Assembly: GCA_003963125.1 (NCBI GenBank)
Contig: RXJK01000054.1
Span: 1-38,015, forward strand
DNA: 38,015 nt
Source: Hyphomicrobiales bacterium
GTDB lineage: Bacteria; Pseudomonadota; Alphaproteobacteria; Rhizobiales; Hyphomicrobiaceae
Direction of reading: 5' to 3'
Below, piece by piece: positions 7,550-18,415 of the stretch. A program made the position numbers and the translations under genes. The notes beneath the pieces are model-generated. The model was not told the DNA's origin and did not search any database. It saw only the letters and a list, made by a program, of their open reading frames with translations. Position 1 is the first letter of the stretch; each line of letters starts with the position of its first letter.

Positions 7550-7999
7550 TCAGGCGCCGGGCTTCAGCGTGCGCGTGGCGGCCGCCTGGACCTTCTCGAA
7601 GACGTGCTGGGCGGCGCGGGCCGAGAGGTCGAAGAACTCCTTCGTCTGCTCCTGGGCCTGGCTGCTCAGCGTCTGCACGAACTCGTGCTGGAGGCGGGCG
7701 ATCTCCGGGATGGACTTCGCGGCGGCGATGGAGGCGGCGGCGGCGAACGTCGCTTCGGCCGTGGCCTGGGCGTTCTGGACGAGCTTTTCCTGAAGCATCT
7801 TCGTGCTGCCCCAGGCCGTGTCGGCGATCTCGGTCATGGCCTTGGCGTTGTCGTGGACCGCGCTCGTGCCCTTGGTGAAAAGGTCACGCGACTGGGCAAC
7901 GCTCTGCTGGGCAATCGCCGCCACGTTCTCGGGAACGCGCAAGTCGGCAAGGAAACGCTCGGGGTTGGCGAAGGCTTGGGAGTCGGGGGCGCGGTTCAT
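7550..7999 (-). CDS. Phasin family protein
   Basis: This encodes a 149-aa, Ala/Gln-rich, almost wholly helical protein of the phasin family. Typical features are the heptad-like stretch around FTKGTSAVHDNAKAMTEIAD, the Ala-rich block FAAAASIAAAKS, and the C-terminal KEFFDLSARAAQHVFEKVQ. Phasins coat polyhydroxyalkanoate granules; some relatives are magnetosome or general surface proteins. I start at ATG 7999 because the frame upstream loses phasin character. A strong terminator follows. No PHA synthase or depolymerase is near. It fits with the mcd gene at 24353, since PHB and the ethylmalonyl-CoA pathway share acetoacetyl-CoA and crotonyl-CoA chemistry (inference). Confidence 0.85.
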   Translation of the reverse strand: MNRAPDSQAFANPERFLADLRVPENVAAIAQQSVAQSRDLFTKGTSAVHDNAKAMTEIADTAWGSTKMLQEKLVQNAQATAEATFAAAASIAAAKSIPEIARLQHEFVQTLSSQAQEQTKEFFDLSARAAQHVFEKVQAAATRTLKPGA

Positions 8000-8225
8000 G
8001 GCTCGTCCGTCTATGGTTCTTGGGGGCACATACTGCCCAAGGGCCCGGCAATGGTCCCGTTCGGCAGCGCGGATGATGTTGGCATCCATGCGGTTAGACA
8101 GTAACAATTCAGCAGTATAACGATCTTTTGTGCGACGCAACATAAAAATATCGCAATGCGGCTGGCTGCCCACGTGATAGGCAGACAACCAACGCCCCGC
8201 CAAAAACCAACTCGGGAGGCTTCCC

Positions 8226-8432
8226 TTGGACGAGCTCAAGCTCGATCGCGCTGCCATGGGCAAACTCGGCAAGGCCCTGTCCTTCATCTGCGGCGCTGAC
8301 CACCCGGCGACGAAGGCCCTGTCGCTGGCGGCTGAAACCGGCGACGCCAAGGACATCAAGCAGGCGCGCGTCCAGTTCATGCGGCTGAAGCCGGCGGACC
8401 GGAAGGCTGCCCTGACCATGCTCTCCGACTAG
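8226..8432 (+). CDS. Small conserved-looking protein, TTG start
   Basis: This encodes a 68-aa, mostly helical, charged protein (MDELKLDRAAMGKLGKALSF at the start, ending ALTMLSD). I do not recognise a family. The TTG start is supported by a strong ribosome site GGGAGG 6 nt upstream. The stop lies 22 nt before the EamA gene, so the two are probably co-transcribed. The 226 bp between it and the phasin start, which is divergent, is A/T-richer than its surroundings (8090-8155) and should hold both promoters. Confidence 0.7.
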   Translation: MDELKLDRAAMGKLGKALSFICGADHPATKALSLAAETGDAKDIKQARVQFMRLKPADRKAALTMLSD

Positions 8433-8454
8433 CCCTGAAAGACCAGCAAGTCTC

Positions 8455-9372
8455 ATGCCGTCCACCGTCTCGCGCCTCGGGCACAGCCTTTTCGCGCGTC
8501 CGATCCCATTGCTGCTCCTCGCCATGCTGTCCTGGTCCGGCAACACGATTGCCGGCCGGCTTGCGGTGGACGAGATCTCGCCGCTGCTGCTCGTCTCGCT
8601 CCGCTGGGTCGGCGTGATCGGCGCGCTGTGGCCGTTCTACGGGGCGGAGGTGAAAGCGCAGTGGCCCGCCATGCGGCCGCGGCTCGGGTGGCTGGTGCTG
8701 ATGGCGACCTTCGGCTTCACCATCTTCAACGTGCTCTACTACTACGCGGCGCGATCGACGAGCGCCGTCAACCTCGGCATCCTGCAAGGCTCCATGCCGA
8801 TCTTCGTGATGGCTGGCACCATCGTCATGCTCGGCACGCGGCCGACGCGGTTGCAATGGGCCGGCGCGCTCATCACCACGCTCGGCGTGCTGCTGGTTGC
8901 GACGCAGGGCAACCCGATGGCGCTCATCCACCTCTCGATCAGCCGCGGCGACGGGCTGCTGCTGATCGCGTGCCTGTTCTATTCGCTCTACACGGTCGCG
9001 TTGCGCGACAGGCCGCCCATGCAAGGCGCGGTGTTCTTCACGATGCTGGCCGCGGTCGCCGCGATCACGTCGCTGCCGCTCATTCCGCTGGATTGGCTGA
9101 CAGGCGGTTTGCACTGGCCCACGTGGAAAGGCTGGCTGATCGCGGTTTACGTCGCGATGTTTCCATCGTGCCTCGCGCAGCTCTTCTTCCTGCGCGGGGT
9201 CGATCTGGTCGGGCCATCGCGCGCCGGCGTGTTCATGAACCTGGTGCCGGTGATGTCGGCGCTGCTCGGCGTCGGGCTCCTCGGCGAGCCGTTCCGCTGG
9301 TACCACGCCGTGGCGATGGTGCTGGTGTTCACGGGGATCTGGATCGCGGAGCACACCAAGCGGGTCGGCTGA
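8455..9372 (+). CDS. EamA/DMT family membrane transporter
   Basis: This encodes a 305-aa inner-membrane protein with ten hydrophobic segments in two EamA repeats. Each repeat shows the usual pattern (WSGNTIAGRLAVDEISP early, AQLFFLRGVDLVGPSRAGVF in the second half, then GEPFRWYHAVAMVLVFTGI). Members of the drug/metabolite transporter superfamily export amino acids and other small metabolites; the substrate is not predictable here. It follows the 68-aa gene by 22 nt and is convergent with the next gene, 19 nt away. Confidence 0.85.
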   Translation: MPSTVSRLGHSLFARPIPLLLLAMLSWSGNTIAGRLAVDEISPLLLVSLRWVGVIGALWPFYGAEVKAQWPAMRPRLGWLVLMATFGFTIFNVLYYYAARSTSAVNLGILQGSMPIFVMAGTIVMLGTRPTRLQWAGALITTLGVLLVATQGNPMALIHLSISRGDGLLLIACLFYSLYTVALRDRPPMQGAVFFTMLAAVAAITSLPLIPLDWLTGGLHWPTWKGWLIAVYVAMFPSCLAQLFFLRGVDLVGPSRAGVFMNLVPVMSALLGVGLLGEPFRWYHAVAMVLVFTGIWIAEHTKRVG

Positions 9373-9391
9373 GCCGGAAGGCTTGGCCGAG

Positions 9392-9931
9392 TTACGCGTC
9401 GGCCGTCGCGATGCGGTCGAAGGCGAAGCTCCGCGGGGTGCGGACTGCATAGGTCTGCACCGTATGGAACGAGTTGCGCAGCAGCACGCGCACACCCTCG
9501 TTCTGCTGGTTCTGGTCGCTGGCGCTGACGAGCAGCGCGATGGCGCTCTGGTTGAAGTGCTCGTTGAGCTTGCGGCACAGCTCTTCGATGAGGTGGCTCG
9601 AGGGACCGGTCGCCTCGCCCTTCTGCTCGGCGGTGGCCTGCGCGATCAGCATGCGCAGCAGGATGCCGGACGTCGCCAGCACCTCGATGTCGTCGGAGAG
9701 CCACGGCAGAAGCTGGCGCTCCCGCTTGTAGAGGGCGCGGCCCGTGCGCGGCATGAGCGGGCCGTCCGGGCGACGCACCAGTTCGTTGAAGGCCGAGCAG
9801 GTCCCGAGAAGGCAGAGCTCGCGATTGGTGAAGCCCGCCTGATGCAGTTCGGCAATGGCGCGCTCCAGCGGCGGGCAGGAGTCGAAGACCCCTACCGAAA
9901 GCCACAAGGTGCTGCTGCCTGCCTGCGCCAT
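9392..9931 (-). CDS. Protein of unknown function downstream of the FixK-like regulator
   Basis: This encodes a 179-aa soluble protein. Residues 10-40 (LSVGVFDSCPPLERAIAELH, then FTNRELCLLG) resemble the ferredoxin-like start of general-stress proteins such as GSP17M, but the rest is not recognisable to me. A central helical part (PSSHLIEELCRKLNEHF) is followed by a probable beta segment SAIALLVSA. I start at ATG 9931. It lies 50 nt behind the Crp/FNR regulator on the same strand, so the two probably form one transcript. A role in the same oxygen or stress response is guilt by association only. Confidence 0.6.
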   Translation of the reverse strand: MAQAGSSTLWLSVGVFDSCPPLERAIAELHQAGFTNRELCLLGTCSAFNELVRRPDGPLMPRTGRALYKRERQLLPWLSDDIEVLATSGILLRMLIAQATAEQKGEATGPSSHLIEELCRKLNEHFNQSAIALLVSASDQNQQNEGVRVLLRNSFHTVQTYAVRTPRSFAFDRIATADA

Positions 9932-9981
9932 TGCAGTTGTGCCTGGGACTGTCTTTCTTGCGAGGTGACGACGGGAGTGGC

Positions 9982-10695
9982 TCAGCCTGCCTCGCCCTGC
10001 GCGAGATCCTCCAGGGCATCCATATCGAGCACGTGCACCTGGGTGCATTGCGCGAGGTCAATGATTTTCAGTTGGCGCAGCTTGGTGAAGGTGCGGCTCA
10101 CGGTCTCGATGGTGAGGCCGAGGAAGTCGCCGATGTCGGAGCGGGTCATGGGCAGGTCGATGATGGTGTGGCCGTCCTTGGCGCGACGGCCGCGGCGGGC
10201 CATGGCGAGCAGGAACGCGGCGAGGCTTTCCATGGCCGTGCGCTGGCCGGTCGTGAGCAGGAGATCGTGGGCGGCTGCCAGTTCCTGGGCCGCTGCCTCG
10301 TAAAGCTTGAAGCCGAATTCCGGATCGGTGCGGGCGATGCGCTGGGCGAGGCTCCAGGGCAGGATGCGCAGTTCGGAGTTCTTGGTCGCCTGGGCGTTGA
10401 ACTGGTGCTCGGCGCTGGAGCCGAGGCCGATCAGGTCGCCGGCGTACGCGAAGCCCAGAACCTGGCGGCGGCCGTCCGGCATGACCTTGTAGAGGCACAC
10501 CGCACCCGACTCGAGGCGGTAGAGGTTGGCGCGCGGATCACCTTCCGTGAAGACGTGCTCCTTGGCGCCGAAGGAACGCAGCGGCGCGCGAGACAGGTGA
10601 CCTTCGAGGCTCGAGGCCGACGGGGCGGGCGCGTTGCGCAAGGCGGAGGCGCGCGCGGTGTCGAAGGTCGGGGAAGCCTGAGCATGTGCCAGCAT
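9982..10695 (-). CDS. Crp/FNR family transcription regulator, FixK-like
   Basis: This encodes a 237-aa regulator with an N-terminal cyclic-nucleotide-type beta barrel (about 40-130), a long dimer helix (about 132-165) and a C-terminal helix-turn-helix (184-206). The recognition helix reads ETVSR (197-201), the Glu/Ser/Arg set that reads TTGA...TCAA in FNR and FixK proteins. There are only two cysteines (67 and 217), so it lacks the FNR iron-sulfur ligands and cannot sense oxygen as FNR does; it fits the FixK type, controlled from outside. Two fitting boxes occur in the window, at 10910-10923 and 15904-15917. It leads a two-gene unit with the gene at 9392. A TTGAT half site in its own leader may allow feedback. 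Confidence 0.88.
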   Translation of the reverse strand: MLAHAQASPTFDTARASALRNAPAPSASSLEGHLSRAPLRSFGAKEHVFTEGDPRANLYRLESGAVCLYKVMPDGRRQVLGFAYAGDLIGLGSSAEHQFNAQATKNSELRILPWSLAQRIARTDPEFGFKLYEAAAQELAAAHDLLLTTGQRTAMESLAAFLLAMARRGRRAKDGHTIIDLPMTRSDIGDFLGLTIETVSRTFTKLRQLKIIDLAQCTQVHVLDMDALEDLAQGEAG

Positions 10696-10700
10696 CTGAA

Positions 10701-10727
10701 GCTCCAGTGGTCGAGATCAACTGGAGC
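10701..10727 (-). promoter_or_regulatory. Inverted repeat with FNR half site in the leader of the FixK-like gene
   Basis: GCTCCAGT (10701-10708) and ACTGGAGC (10720-10727) form an 8-bp inverted repeat with an 11-nt loop, just 5 nt upstream of the ATG. Read on the minus strand it contains TTGAT followed by CTCG and ACCA, a perfect left half but poor right half of an FNR/FixK box. It may be a hairpin over the start region or a weak operator. Confidence 0.35.
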
Positions 10728-10909
10728 GCAGAAAAACAGGCCTGCGCTGTAGGCTTTCGCCGCGATTGTAATTTTTTGTAACAGCGCGCGGAATTGCGCG
10801 CCGCTTTACGCGGCAATCCCAACAGACGGTCGGGCTGGCGGCAGGGCGTGGTTAAAATCCTTCGGCCTCTCAGGGTGTTAGGTGCGATGGGCCATCGCTC
10901 GCGACGCGC

Positions 10910-10923
10910 TTGCGCCAAGTCAA
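10910..10923 (+). promoter_or_regulatory. Candidate FixK/FNR box upstream of the universal stress gene
   Basis: TTGC-GCCAAG-TCAA matches the rhizobial FixK consensus TTG(A/C)-N6-(T/G)CAA. Its centre (10916.5) is about 41 bp before a start point near 10958 that would fit the -10-like hexamer TAGCCT (10945-10950), the usual arrangement of activated class II promoters. The ATG of the stress protein follows at 10996. Confidence 0.6.
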
Positions 10924-10995
10924 GGACGCGGCGGCACGAGGGGCTAGCCTGCATTCCAAGGACCGGCATCGGCCGGCATCGCGGAGGATGGCAGC

Positions 10996-11430
10996 ATGTT
11001 CAAGCATGTCCTGATTGCAACGGACGGGTCGGAACTCGCAGGCAAAGGCGTCGTCGCGGGATTCGAACTCGCCAAGACGGTCGGCGCCAAGGTCACGGTG
11101 GTGATCGCGATCGAGCCCTGGAAATCGATGATCGTCGGGGAAGCGGCCTTCTCATTCCCCCTGGAGGAGTACGAGAAGGCGGCTGCCGAAACGGCAGCGA
11201 CCGTCCTGAACGCGGCCAAGCAGCTCGCGGACAAGGCGCAGGTGGCCTGCGAAACGCTGCATGTCACGAATTTCCCGGCCGAGGGCATCGTCGAGACGGC
11301 AGAGGCAAAAGGCTGCGATCTCATCGTGTTGACGTCGCACGGCCGCCGCGGACTGGCGCGGGCGTTCCTCGGCAGCCAGGCCACGCGGGTGCTGACGCTG
11401 AGCAAGGTGCCGGTGCTCGTCTACAAGTAG
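10996..11430 (+). CDS. Universal stress protein (UspA family)
   Basis: This encodes a 144-aa single Usp domain: FKHVLIATDGSELAGKGV at the start with the conserved Asp of the nucleotide-binding site, and LTSHGRRGLARAFLGSQATR near the end. The ATP-binding motif G-2x-G-9x-G(S/T) is present except that the first Gly is Thr. A GGAGG site lies 8 nt before the ATG. Upstream is a FixK-type box, matching the known control of Usp genes by FNR-family regulators under low oxygen. It lies divergent from the FixK-like regulator and is monocistronic or ends at the hairpin at 11487. Confidence 0.9.
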   Translation: MFKHVLIATDGSELAGKGVVAGFELAKTVGAKVTVVIAIEPWKSMIVGEAAFSFPLEEYEKAAAETAATVLNAAKQLADKAQVACETLHVTNFPAEGIVETAEAKGCDLIVLTSHGRRGLARAFLGSQATRVLTLSKVPVLVYK

Positions 11431-11486
11431 CGGCCCTGGCGCCGTTGCGACGGCAACTCGGTCCCTTAAGGCTCAGGCTACGCTCG

Positions 11487-11513
11487 GCAAAGGGTGCGTT
11501 GGCGCACCTTTGC
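11487..11513. repeat. Hairpin between usp and response regulator genes
   Basis: GCAAAGGGTGCG (11487-11498) and CGCACCTTTGC (11503-11513) pair over 11 bp with a single bulged G and a 4-nt loop. No run of T follows, so it is not a standard terminator; it may slow transcription after usp or be an operator of the response-regulator gene. Confidence 0.4.
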
Positions 11514-11571
11514 TTGCCCGATCTATGTCGGTACTTCACACTGCGTGCATCGTCAGCTAGCAGAAGCCGCG

Positions 11572-12300
11572 ATGGTGCCACGCAGCCAAATCCTCGTCGT
11601 CGACGACGAGCCCGAGATTCGCGCGCTCCTGCGCAAGTGCTTCGAGCGCGACGGCTTCGCCGTGTCCGAGGCCGGCTCGGGCGCGGAGATGCGCGCGCGG
11701 ATCGAAGACAAGGACCTAGCGCTCGTCACCCTCGACCTGACGCTCGGGGGCGAAGACGGGCTGGAGCTTGCCCGCGAGATCCGGGCGACGCGCAACGTGC
11801 CCATCATCATGATCACGGGCAAGGGCGACACCATCGACCGGGTGGTCGGGCTCGAACTCGGCGCCGACGACTACATCGCCAAGCCCTTCCAGTTGCGCGA
11901 AGTGCTGGCGCGCGTGCGGGCCGTCCTGCGCCGCTACGCGGGCGCGGAGACGACGGCCGCTTCCGGATCGAAGGACGAGGACGAGGAGCGCTACACGTTC
12001 GAGGACTACCTGCTCGACGTGGGCCGCCGCGAACTGACTTGCGCCGGAAAGCCGTGCGAGCTGACGACGGCGGAATTCAACCTGCTGCACGTGTTCGTGC
12101 GGCGGCCGCGCCGCGTGCTGTCGCGCGACAACATCATGGACATGCTGAAGGGGCACGAGTGGTCGCCGCTCGACCGCTCCATCGACGCACTGGTCGGCCG
12201 GCTGCGCAAGCGGATCGAGGCGGATTCCAACAGTCCGCAGCTCATCAAGACCGTGCGCGGGGTCGGCTACGTGTTCACGGCGGATGTCGCGCGCCCATAG
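11572..12300 (+). CDS. OmpR/PhoB-family response regulator
   Basis: This encodes a 242-aa two-domain regulator. The receiver domain (about 5-120) has acidic residues Asp11-Asp12, the phosphorylation site Asp55 in LVTLDLTL, and Lys104 in IAKPF. After a Glu/Asp-rich linker comes a winged-helix DNA-binding domain (about 145-240) with ELTTAEFNLLHVFVRRP, RSIDALVGRLRKRIE and TVRGVGYVF. I start at ATG 11572, immediately before the receiver fold. No ordinary sensor kinase follows in the same direction; the hybrid kinase gene is convergent, 12 nt away. Pairing of the two is possible but unproven, because the kinase carries its own receiver. Confidence 0.9.
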   Translation: MVPRSQILVVDDEPEIRALLRKCFERDGFAVSEAGSGAEMRARIEDKDLALVTLDLTLGGEDGLELAREIRATRNVPIIMITGKGDTIDRVVGLELGADDYIAKPFQLREVLARVRAVLRRYAGAETTAASGSKDEDEERYTFEDYLLDVGRRELTCAGKPCELTTAEFNLLHVFVRRPRRVLSRDNIMDMLKGHEWSPLDRSIDALVGRLRKRIEADSNSPQLIKTVRGVGYVFTADVARP

Positions 12301-12312
12301 AGCGCGGCTTAT

Positions 12313-14424
<2,112 letters not shown>

Positions 14425-14460
14425 CTCGGTCGTCGCCCGGTGCGCCGGCTTTGGTCGAGC

Positions 14461-15825
14461 CTAGACGCCGACGGAGTGCTTGGCGCGAGAGCGGGCGAGG
14501 TAGGCATCGAACCGGGCGCAGATGCTGCGGACAAAGTGACGCCCACGCTCGGTGATGCGGAAGCCGTCGGCGGTGCGCTCGAGCAGGCCGTCGCGGTCCT
14601 CTCGCAGAGCGTCCTCGGCGATAGCGACGAGGTGCTCGCCAGCCTCCCCGTAGCGGGCCCGCAGCGCGTTCGCGGAGAAGGCGAGGGAGCACATCAATTC
14701 CTTGATGACCCAGCCGCGCATGCGGTCGTCGTCGGTGAAGGCCAGCCCCTTGGCGGTTGCGAGGCCGGTTGCGGCCACGCTGCGCGCGTAGTCGGCGGAC
14801 GACACGGCGTTCTGGACGAAGCCCTGGGGCAGCTGGCCGATGGCGGAGGCGCCGAGGCCGATCAGCGTCTCGACGGTGTCGCTCGTATAGCCCTGGAAAT
14901 TGCGGTTGACGGTCGCCTTGGCGAGTTCGTCGTCGGGCCTGGCGAAGTGGTCGAGGCCGACGCGGACGTAGCCGGCCTGCACGAGGCGCTGGGCCATGTG
15001 CTGGGCCTGTGCGTAGCGCGCCGTCACGTCGGGGAGCAGTGCCTTCGGGATCAGGCGCTGCTGGCGCAAGCGCTCGGGAAGATGCGCGTAGCCGAAGATG
15101 GCGATGCGGTCCGGGGCGAGGCCGATCACCTGGGTGATCGTGTCGTCCACGCTCTCGACGGTCTGCAGCGGCAGGCCGTACATCAAGTCGATGTTGATCG
15201 AGCGGATGCCGCGCGTTCGGAACGTGTCGACGACGCGGGCCGTGGCCGCGAACGACTGCATGCGCCCGATCGCCTTCTGCACCTCGACGTGGAAGTCCTG
15301 GACGCCGAGCGAGACGCGGGTCACGCCCGCATCATGCAGGGCCTCGGCGCGAGACGCATCCAGATCGCGCGGATCGATCTCGACGGCGAACTCGGCGTCC
15401 TCGGCGAGATGGAAGTTTGCGCGCAGGGCCTGCGCGAGCGTGCGCACATCGTCGGCTGACAGAATATTCGGCGAGCCCCCGCCCCAATGCATATGAGCCA
15501 CGCGGTGCCGCGACGGCATGAGACTGCCAACGTAGGTGATCTCACGCTGCAGCGCCTCGAGATAGCTCGCCACCGGACGATATTGGCGCGTCGCCTTGGT
15601 GTTGCACCCGCAGTACCAGCACAGCGCCGTGCAGTAGGGAATGTGCACATAGAGCGAGAGCGTCTCGTCCTGCGGCAACTCGACAAGCCATTGCTCGTAC
15701 TGGGCCGCTGAGACGGCCGGCGTGAAATGCGGGGCCGTGGGGTAGCTCGTGTAGCGCGGCACGGGCGCCGCATGCCTTCGAATGAGGTCGGCGTCGACGG
15801 GCACGTCTCGCATTCCACTGGACAT
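14461..15825 (-). CDS. hemN: Oxygen-independent coproporphyrinogen III oxidase
   Basis: This encodes a radical-SAM enzyme, 454 aa, that decarboxylates coproporphyrinogen III to protoporphyrinogen IX without oxygen in haem synthesis. The cluster motif HIPYCTALCWYCGC has Cys65, Cys69 and Cys72; the PRYTSYPTAPHF start and HMHWGGGSPN are typical of HemN itself, as opposed to the HemW paralogue. The start at ATG 15825 has GAGG 6 nt upstream. A FixK box 79-92 nt upstream, shared with the divergent ccoN, suggests low-oxygen induction, which fits haem supply for the cbb3 oxidase. It precedes the hybrid kinase on the same strand by 36 nt, so the two may be co-transcribed. Confidence 0.95.
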   Translation of the reverse strand: MSSGMRDVPVDADLIRRHAAPVPRYTSYPTAPHFTPAVSAAQYEQWLVELPQDETLSLYVHIPYCTALCWYCGCNTKATRQYRPVASYLEALQREITYVGSLMPSRHRVAHMHWGGGSPNILSADDVRTLAQALRANFHLAEDAEFAVEIDPRDLDASRAEALHDAGVTRVSLGVQDFHVEVQKAIGRMQSFAATARVVDTFRTRGIRSINIDLMYGLPLQTVESVDDTITQVIGLAPDRIAIFGYAHLPERLRQQRLIPKALLPDVTARYAQAQHMAQRLVQAGYVRVGLDHFARPDDELAKATVNRNFQGYTSDTVETLIGLGASAIGQLPQGFVQNAVSSADYARSVAATGLATAKGLAFTDDDRMRGWVIKELMCSLAFSANALRARYGEAGEHLVAIAEDALREDRDGLLERTADGFRITERGRHFVRSICARFDAYLARSRAKHSVGV

Positions 15826-15903
15826 ATCCTGCCTCGCCGGTCGTTGCGGTGTGTGGCTCTTGCTCCCTCCTGACTTCGTGTCGCGGATGGGGGTCTTACA
15901 TCC

Positions 15904-15917
15904 TTGATCTGCGTCAA
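15904..15917. promoter_or_regulatory. FixK/FNR box between hemN and ccoN
   Basis: TTGAT-CTGC-GTCAA is a near-perfect FNR/FixK palindrome, of the form found before fixN/ccoN and hemN in many rhizobia. It lies 97 nt before the ccoN ATG and 78 nt before the hemN ATG, so one site could serve both divergent genes. I cannot see clear -10 hexamers at the right distance on either side. Confidence 0.85.
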
Positions 15918-16014
15918 AGCCCCGAAGGCCCCCGAAGGACGAGATGGGGGCGCTTACCAAGGGCGTGAAAATCGCGTGGCTCGCGCGCGCGCACGCCGCC
16001 GACGGAGGGGAGCA

Positions 16015-17673
16015 ATGACAGCCAAACGAGAGGCGCTGACCGCCTTTTCAGACGTATTCACAGTATTCTCGATGGTCCTCATGGCGGCGATCGGTTTCGT
16101 CATCATGATCGGGGCCAAGGACCCGGCCTTCGCATTCCACGGGTTCCTGTTCCTGGCTGGCGGCATCGCCGGCGGCATTTTCGTTCTCAGCCACTCGTTC
16201 GGAAAAGGCGATTGGCACGGCAGCGCGGACGAGTATCTCGACGGTCCCAGCAAAGTGGCCACCCTCATGGCCGTGTTCTGGGGCATCGCCGGCTTCCTGG
16301 TGGGCCTCGTGCTCGCCCTGCAGCTCGCCTTCCCGATGCTGAACTTCGACCTCCCCTGGATCAGCTTCGGGCGGCTGCGTCCGCTGCACACCTCGGCGGT
16401 GATCTTCGCGTTCGGCGGCAACGTGCTGCTCGCGACGTCGTTCTACGTCGTGCAGCGCACCTGCCATACGCGCATCGCGGGACGCTGGGCGCCCTGGTTC
16501 GTGGTGCTCGCCTTCCAGCTCTTCATCGCGATCGCCGGCACGGGCTATCTCCTCGGCATCACGCAGGGCAAGGAATACGCGGAGCCTGAATGGTACGCCG
16601 ACCTGTTCCTCACCGTGATCTGGGTCGTGTACCTGCTCGTGTTCCTCGGCACGCTCATCAAGCGCAAGGAACCGCACATCTACGTGGCGAACTGGTTCTA
16701 CCTCGCCTTCATCGTCACGGTGGCGATGCTGCACCTCGTCAACAACGCGCCGATCCCGGTGAGCTTCCTCGCGCCGAAGAGCTATATCGTGTACTCGGGC
16801 GTGCAGGATGCCATGACGCAGTGGTGGTACGGCCATAACGCGGTGGGCTTCTTCCTCACCGCCGGCTTCCTCGGCATCATGTACTACTTCGTGCCGAAGC
16901 GCGCCGAGCGGCCGGTCTACTCCTACCGCCTGTCCATCGTGCACTTCTGGACCCTGATCTTCCTCTACATCTGGGCGGGTCCGCACCATCTGCACTACAC
17001 GGCGCTTCCCGACTGGGCGCAGACGCTCGGCATGACCTTCTCGATCATGCTGTGGATGCCCTCGTGGGGCGGCATGATCAACGGCCTCATGACGCTGTCG
17101 GGGGCATGGGACAAGCTGCGTACCGATCCCGTCATCCGCCTGCTCGTCGTGTCGGTCGCCTTCTACGGCATGTCGACCTTCGAAGGCCCGGTGATGAGCA
17201 TCAAGGCGGTGAACTCGCTGTCGCACTACACGGACTGGACCATCGGCCACGTGCACTCGGGTGCGCTCGGCTGGGTGGCGATGGTGTCGTTCGGTGCGAT
17301 CTACTGCCTCGTGCCCTGGCTGTGGGGCCGCCGCGGCCTCTACTCGATGCGTCTCGTCGAGTGGCACTTCTGGCTCTCGACGCTCGGCATCCTTCTCTAC
17401 ATCACCGCGATGTGGGTGTCGGGCATCACGCAGGGCTTGATGTGGCGCGCCTACGACAAGCTCGGCTTCCTGCAGTACTCGTTCATCGAGACGGTGGAAG
17501 CGATGAAGCCCTACTACATGATCCGTGCGGTCGGCGGCCTGCTGTTCCTGCTCGGCGCCCTGATCATGGCCTACAACATCTGGCGTACGGTGCGCGGCGA
17601 TGAATCCGCCGACATCGCGGAGCAGCCCAAAATCGCTGCCGCTCCCGGCCTGCGCCTTTCTCCTGCGGAATAG
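16015..17673 (+). CDS. ccoN: cbb3-type cytochrome c oxidase subunit I
   Basis: This is the catalytic subunit, 552 aa, of the high-affinity cbb3 oxidase that reduces oxygen to water in the inner membrane. It has about 12 or more membrane helices. All metal ligands are visible: low-spin haem b His125 and His414, haem b3 His412, CuB His274, His324 and His325, and the cross-linked Tyr318 six residues before His324, at the spacing known in the Pseudomonas stutzeri enzyme. GGAGGGG precedes the ATG at 16015. It leads the ccoNOQP operon and lies behind a FixK box. No damage is seen. Confidence 0.97.
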   Translation: MTAKREALTAFSDVFTVFSMVLMAAIGFVIMIGAKDPAFAFHGFLFLAGGIAGGIFVLSHSFGKGDWHGSADEYLDGPSKVATLMAVFWGIAGFLVGLVLALQLAFPMLNFDLPWISFGRLRPLHTSAVIFAFGGNVLLATSFYVVQRTCHTRIAGRWAPWFVVLAFQLFIAIAGTGYLLGITQGKEYAEPEWYADLFLTVIWVVYLLVFLGTLIKRKEPHIYVANWFYLAFIVTVAMLHLVNNAPIPVSFLAPKSYIVYSGVQDAMTQWWYGHNAVGFFLTAGFLGIMYYFVPKRAERPVYSYRLSIVHFWTLIFLYIWAGPHHLHYTALPDWAQTLGMTFSIMLWMPSWGGMINGLMTLSGAWDKLRTDPVIRLLVVSVAFYGMSTFEGPVMSIKAVNSLSHYTDWTIGHVHSGALGWVAMVSFGAIYCLVPWLWGRRGLYSMRLVEWHFWLSTLGILLYITAMWVSGITQGLMWRAYDKLGFLQYSFIETVEAMKPYYMIRAVGGLLFLLGALIMAYNIWRTVRGDESADIAEQPKIAAAPGLRLSPAE

Positions 17674-17685
17674 GGGCAACTCCAC

Positions 17686-18411
17686 ATGAAACACGAATTC
17701 TTCGAGAAGAACTCGATCCTGCTGTTGGTCGGCATCCTCGTGATGGTGTCCATCGGCGGCCTCGTGCAGATCGCCCCGCTGTTCTGGGTCGACAGCACGA
17801 TCGAGAAGGTGAAGGGCATGCGGCCCTACACGCCGCTGGAGCAGGCGGGCCGCGACATCTACGTGCGTGAAGGCTGCTACAACTGCCACAGCCAGATGGT
17901 GCGCACGCTGCGCGACGAGGTGGAGCGGTACGGCCACTACAGCCTCGCCGCGGAGAGCATGTACGACCATCCCTTCCAGTGGGGATCGAAGCGGACGGGA
18001 CCGGATCTCGCCCGCATCGGCGGCAAGTACTCCGACCAATGGCAGCGCGAGCACCTGATCAATCCGCGTTCCGTCGTGCCGGAGAGCATCATGCCGGGAT
18101 ATCCCTGGCTCGCGAAGAAGCTCGAGGCGTCCGACATCGTGGACAAGATGAAGACGCTGAAGCTCGTCGGCGTGCCCTACTCCGAGGAGATGATCGAGAA
18201 GGCGAAGGCGGATCTCGCCGCACAGGTGCAGTCGGAAGGCCGTGCCGTGCGCGATCTCCTCAAGCGCTACCCGAAAGCCAAAGTCGGCAAGTTCGACGGC
18301 AAGGCGGACGCCGAGCCGACCGAACTCGACGCCCTCATCGCCTACCTGCAGATGCTCGGCACGCTGGTCGATTTCGCCACGTTCGATGCGTCCGGTCCGA
18401 ACCTGAGGTGA
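17686..18411 (+). CDS. ccoO: cbb3-type cytochrome c oxidase subunit II (mono-haem)
   Basis: This encodes a 241-aa membrane-anchored c-type cytochrome. One N-terminal helix (about residues 10-33) is followed by a periplasmic domain with haem site CYNCH (Cys64, Cys67, His68). The segment [16 protein letters not shown] and the [14 protein letters not shown] stretch are typical of CcoO/FixO. It passes electrons from CcoP towards CcoN. It starts 12 nt after ccoN and ends 4 nt before ccoQ. Confidence 0.96.
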   Translation: MKHEFFEKNSILLLVGILVMVSIGGLVQIAPLFWVDSTIEKVKGMRPYTPLEQAGRDIYVREGCYNCHSQMVRTLRDEVERYGHYSLAAESMYDHPFQWGSKRTGPDLARIGGKYSDQWQREHLINPRSVVPESIMPGYPWLAKKLEASDIVDKMKTLKLVGVPYSEEMIEKAKADLAAQVQSEGRAVRDLLKRYPKAKVGKFDGKADAEPTELDALIAYLQMLGTLVDFATFDASGPNLR

Positions 18412-18415
18412 GATC

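Noticed and set aside
10963-10981. A tandem CCGGCATCG repeat just before the usp ribosome site
   Set aside because: Two 9-bp copies are too short and too GC-rich to be significant alone.
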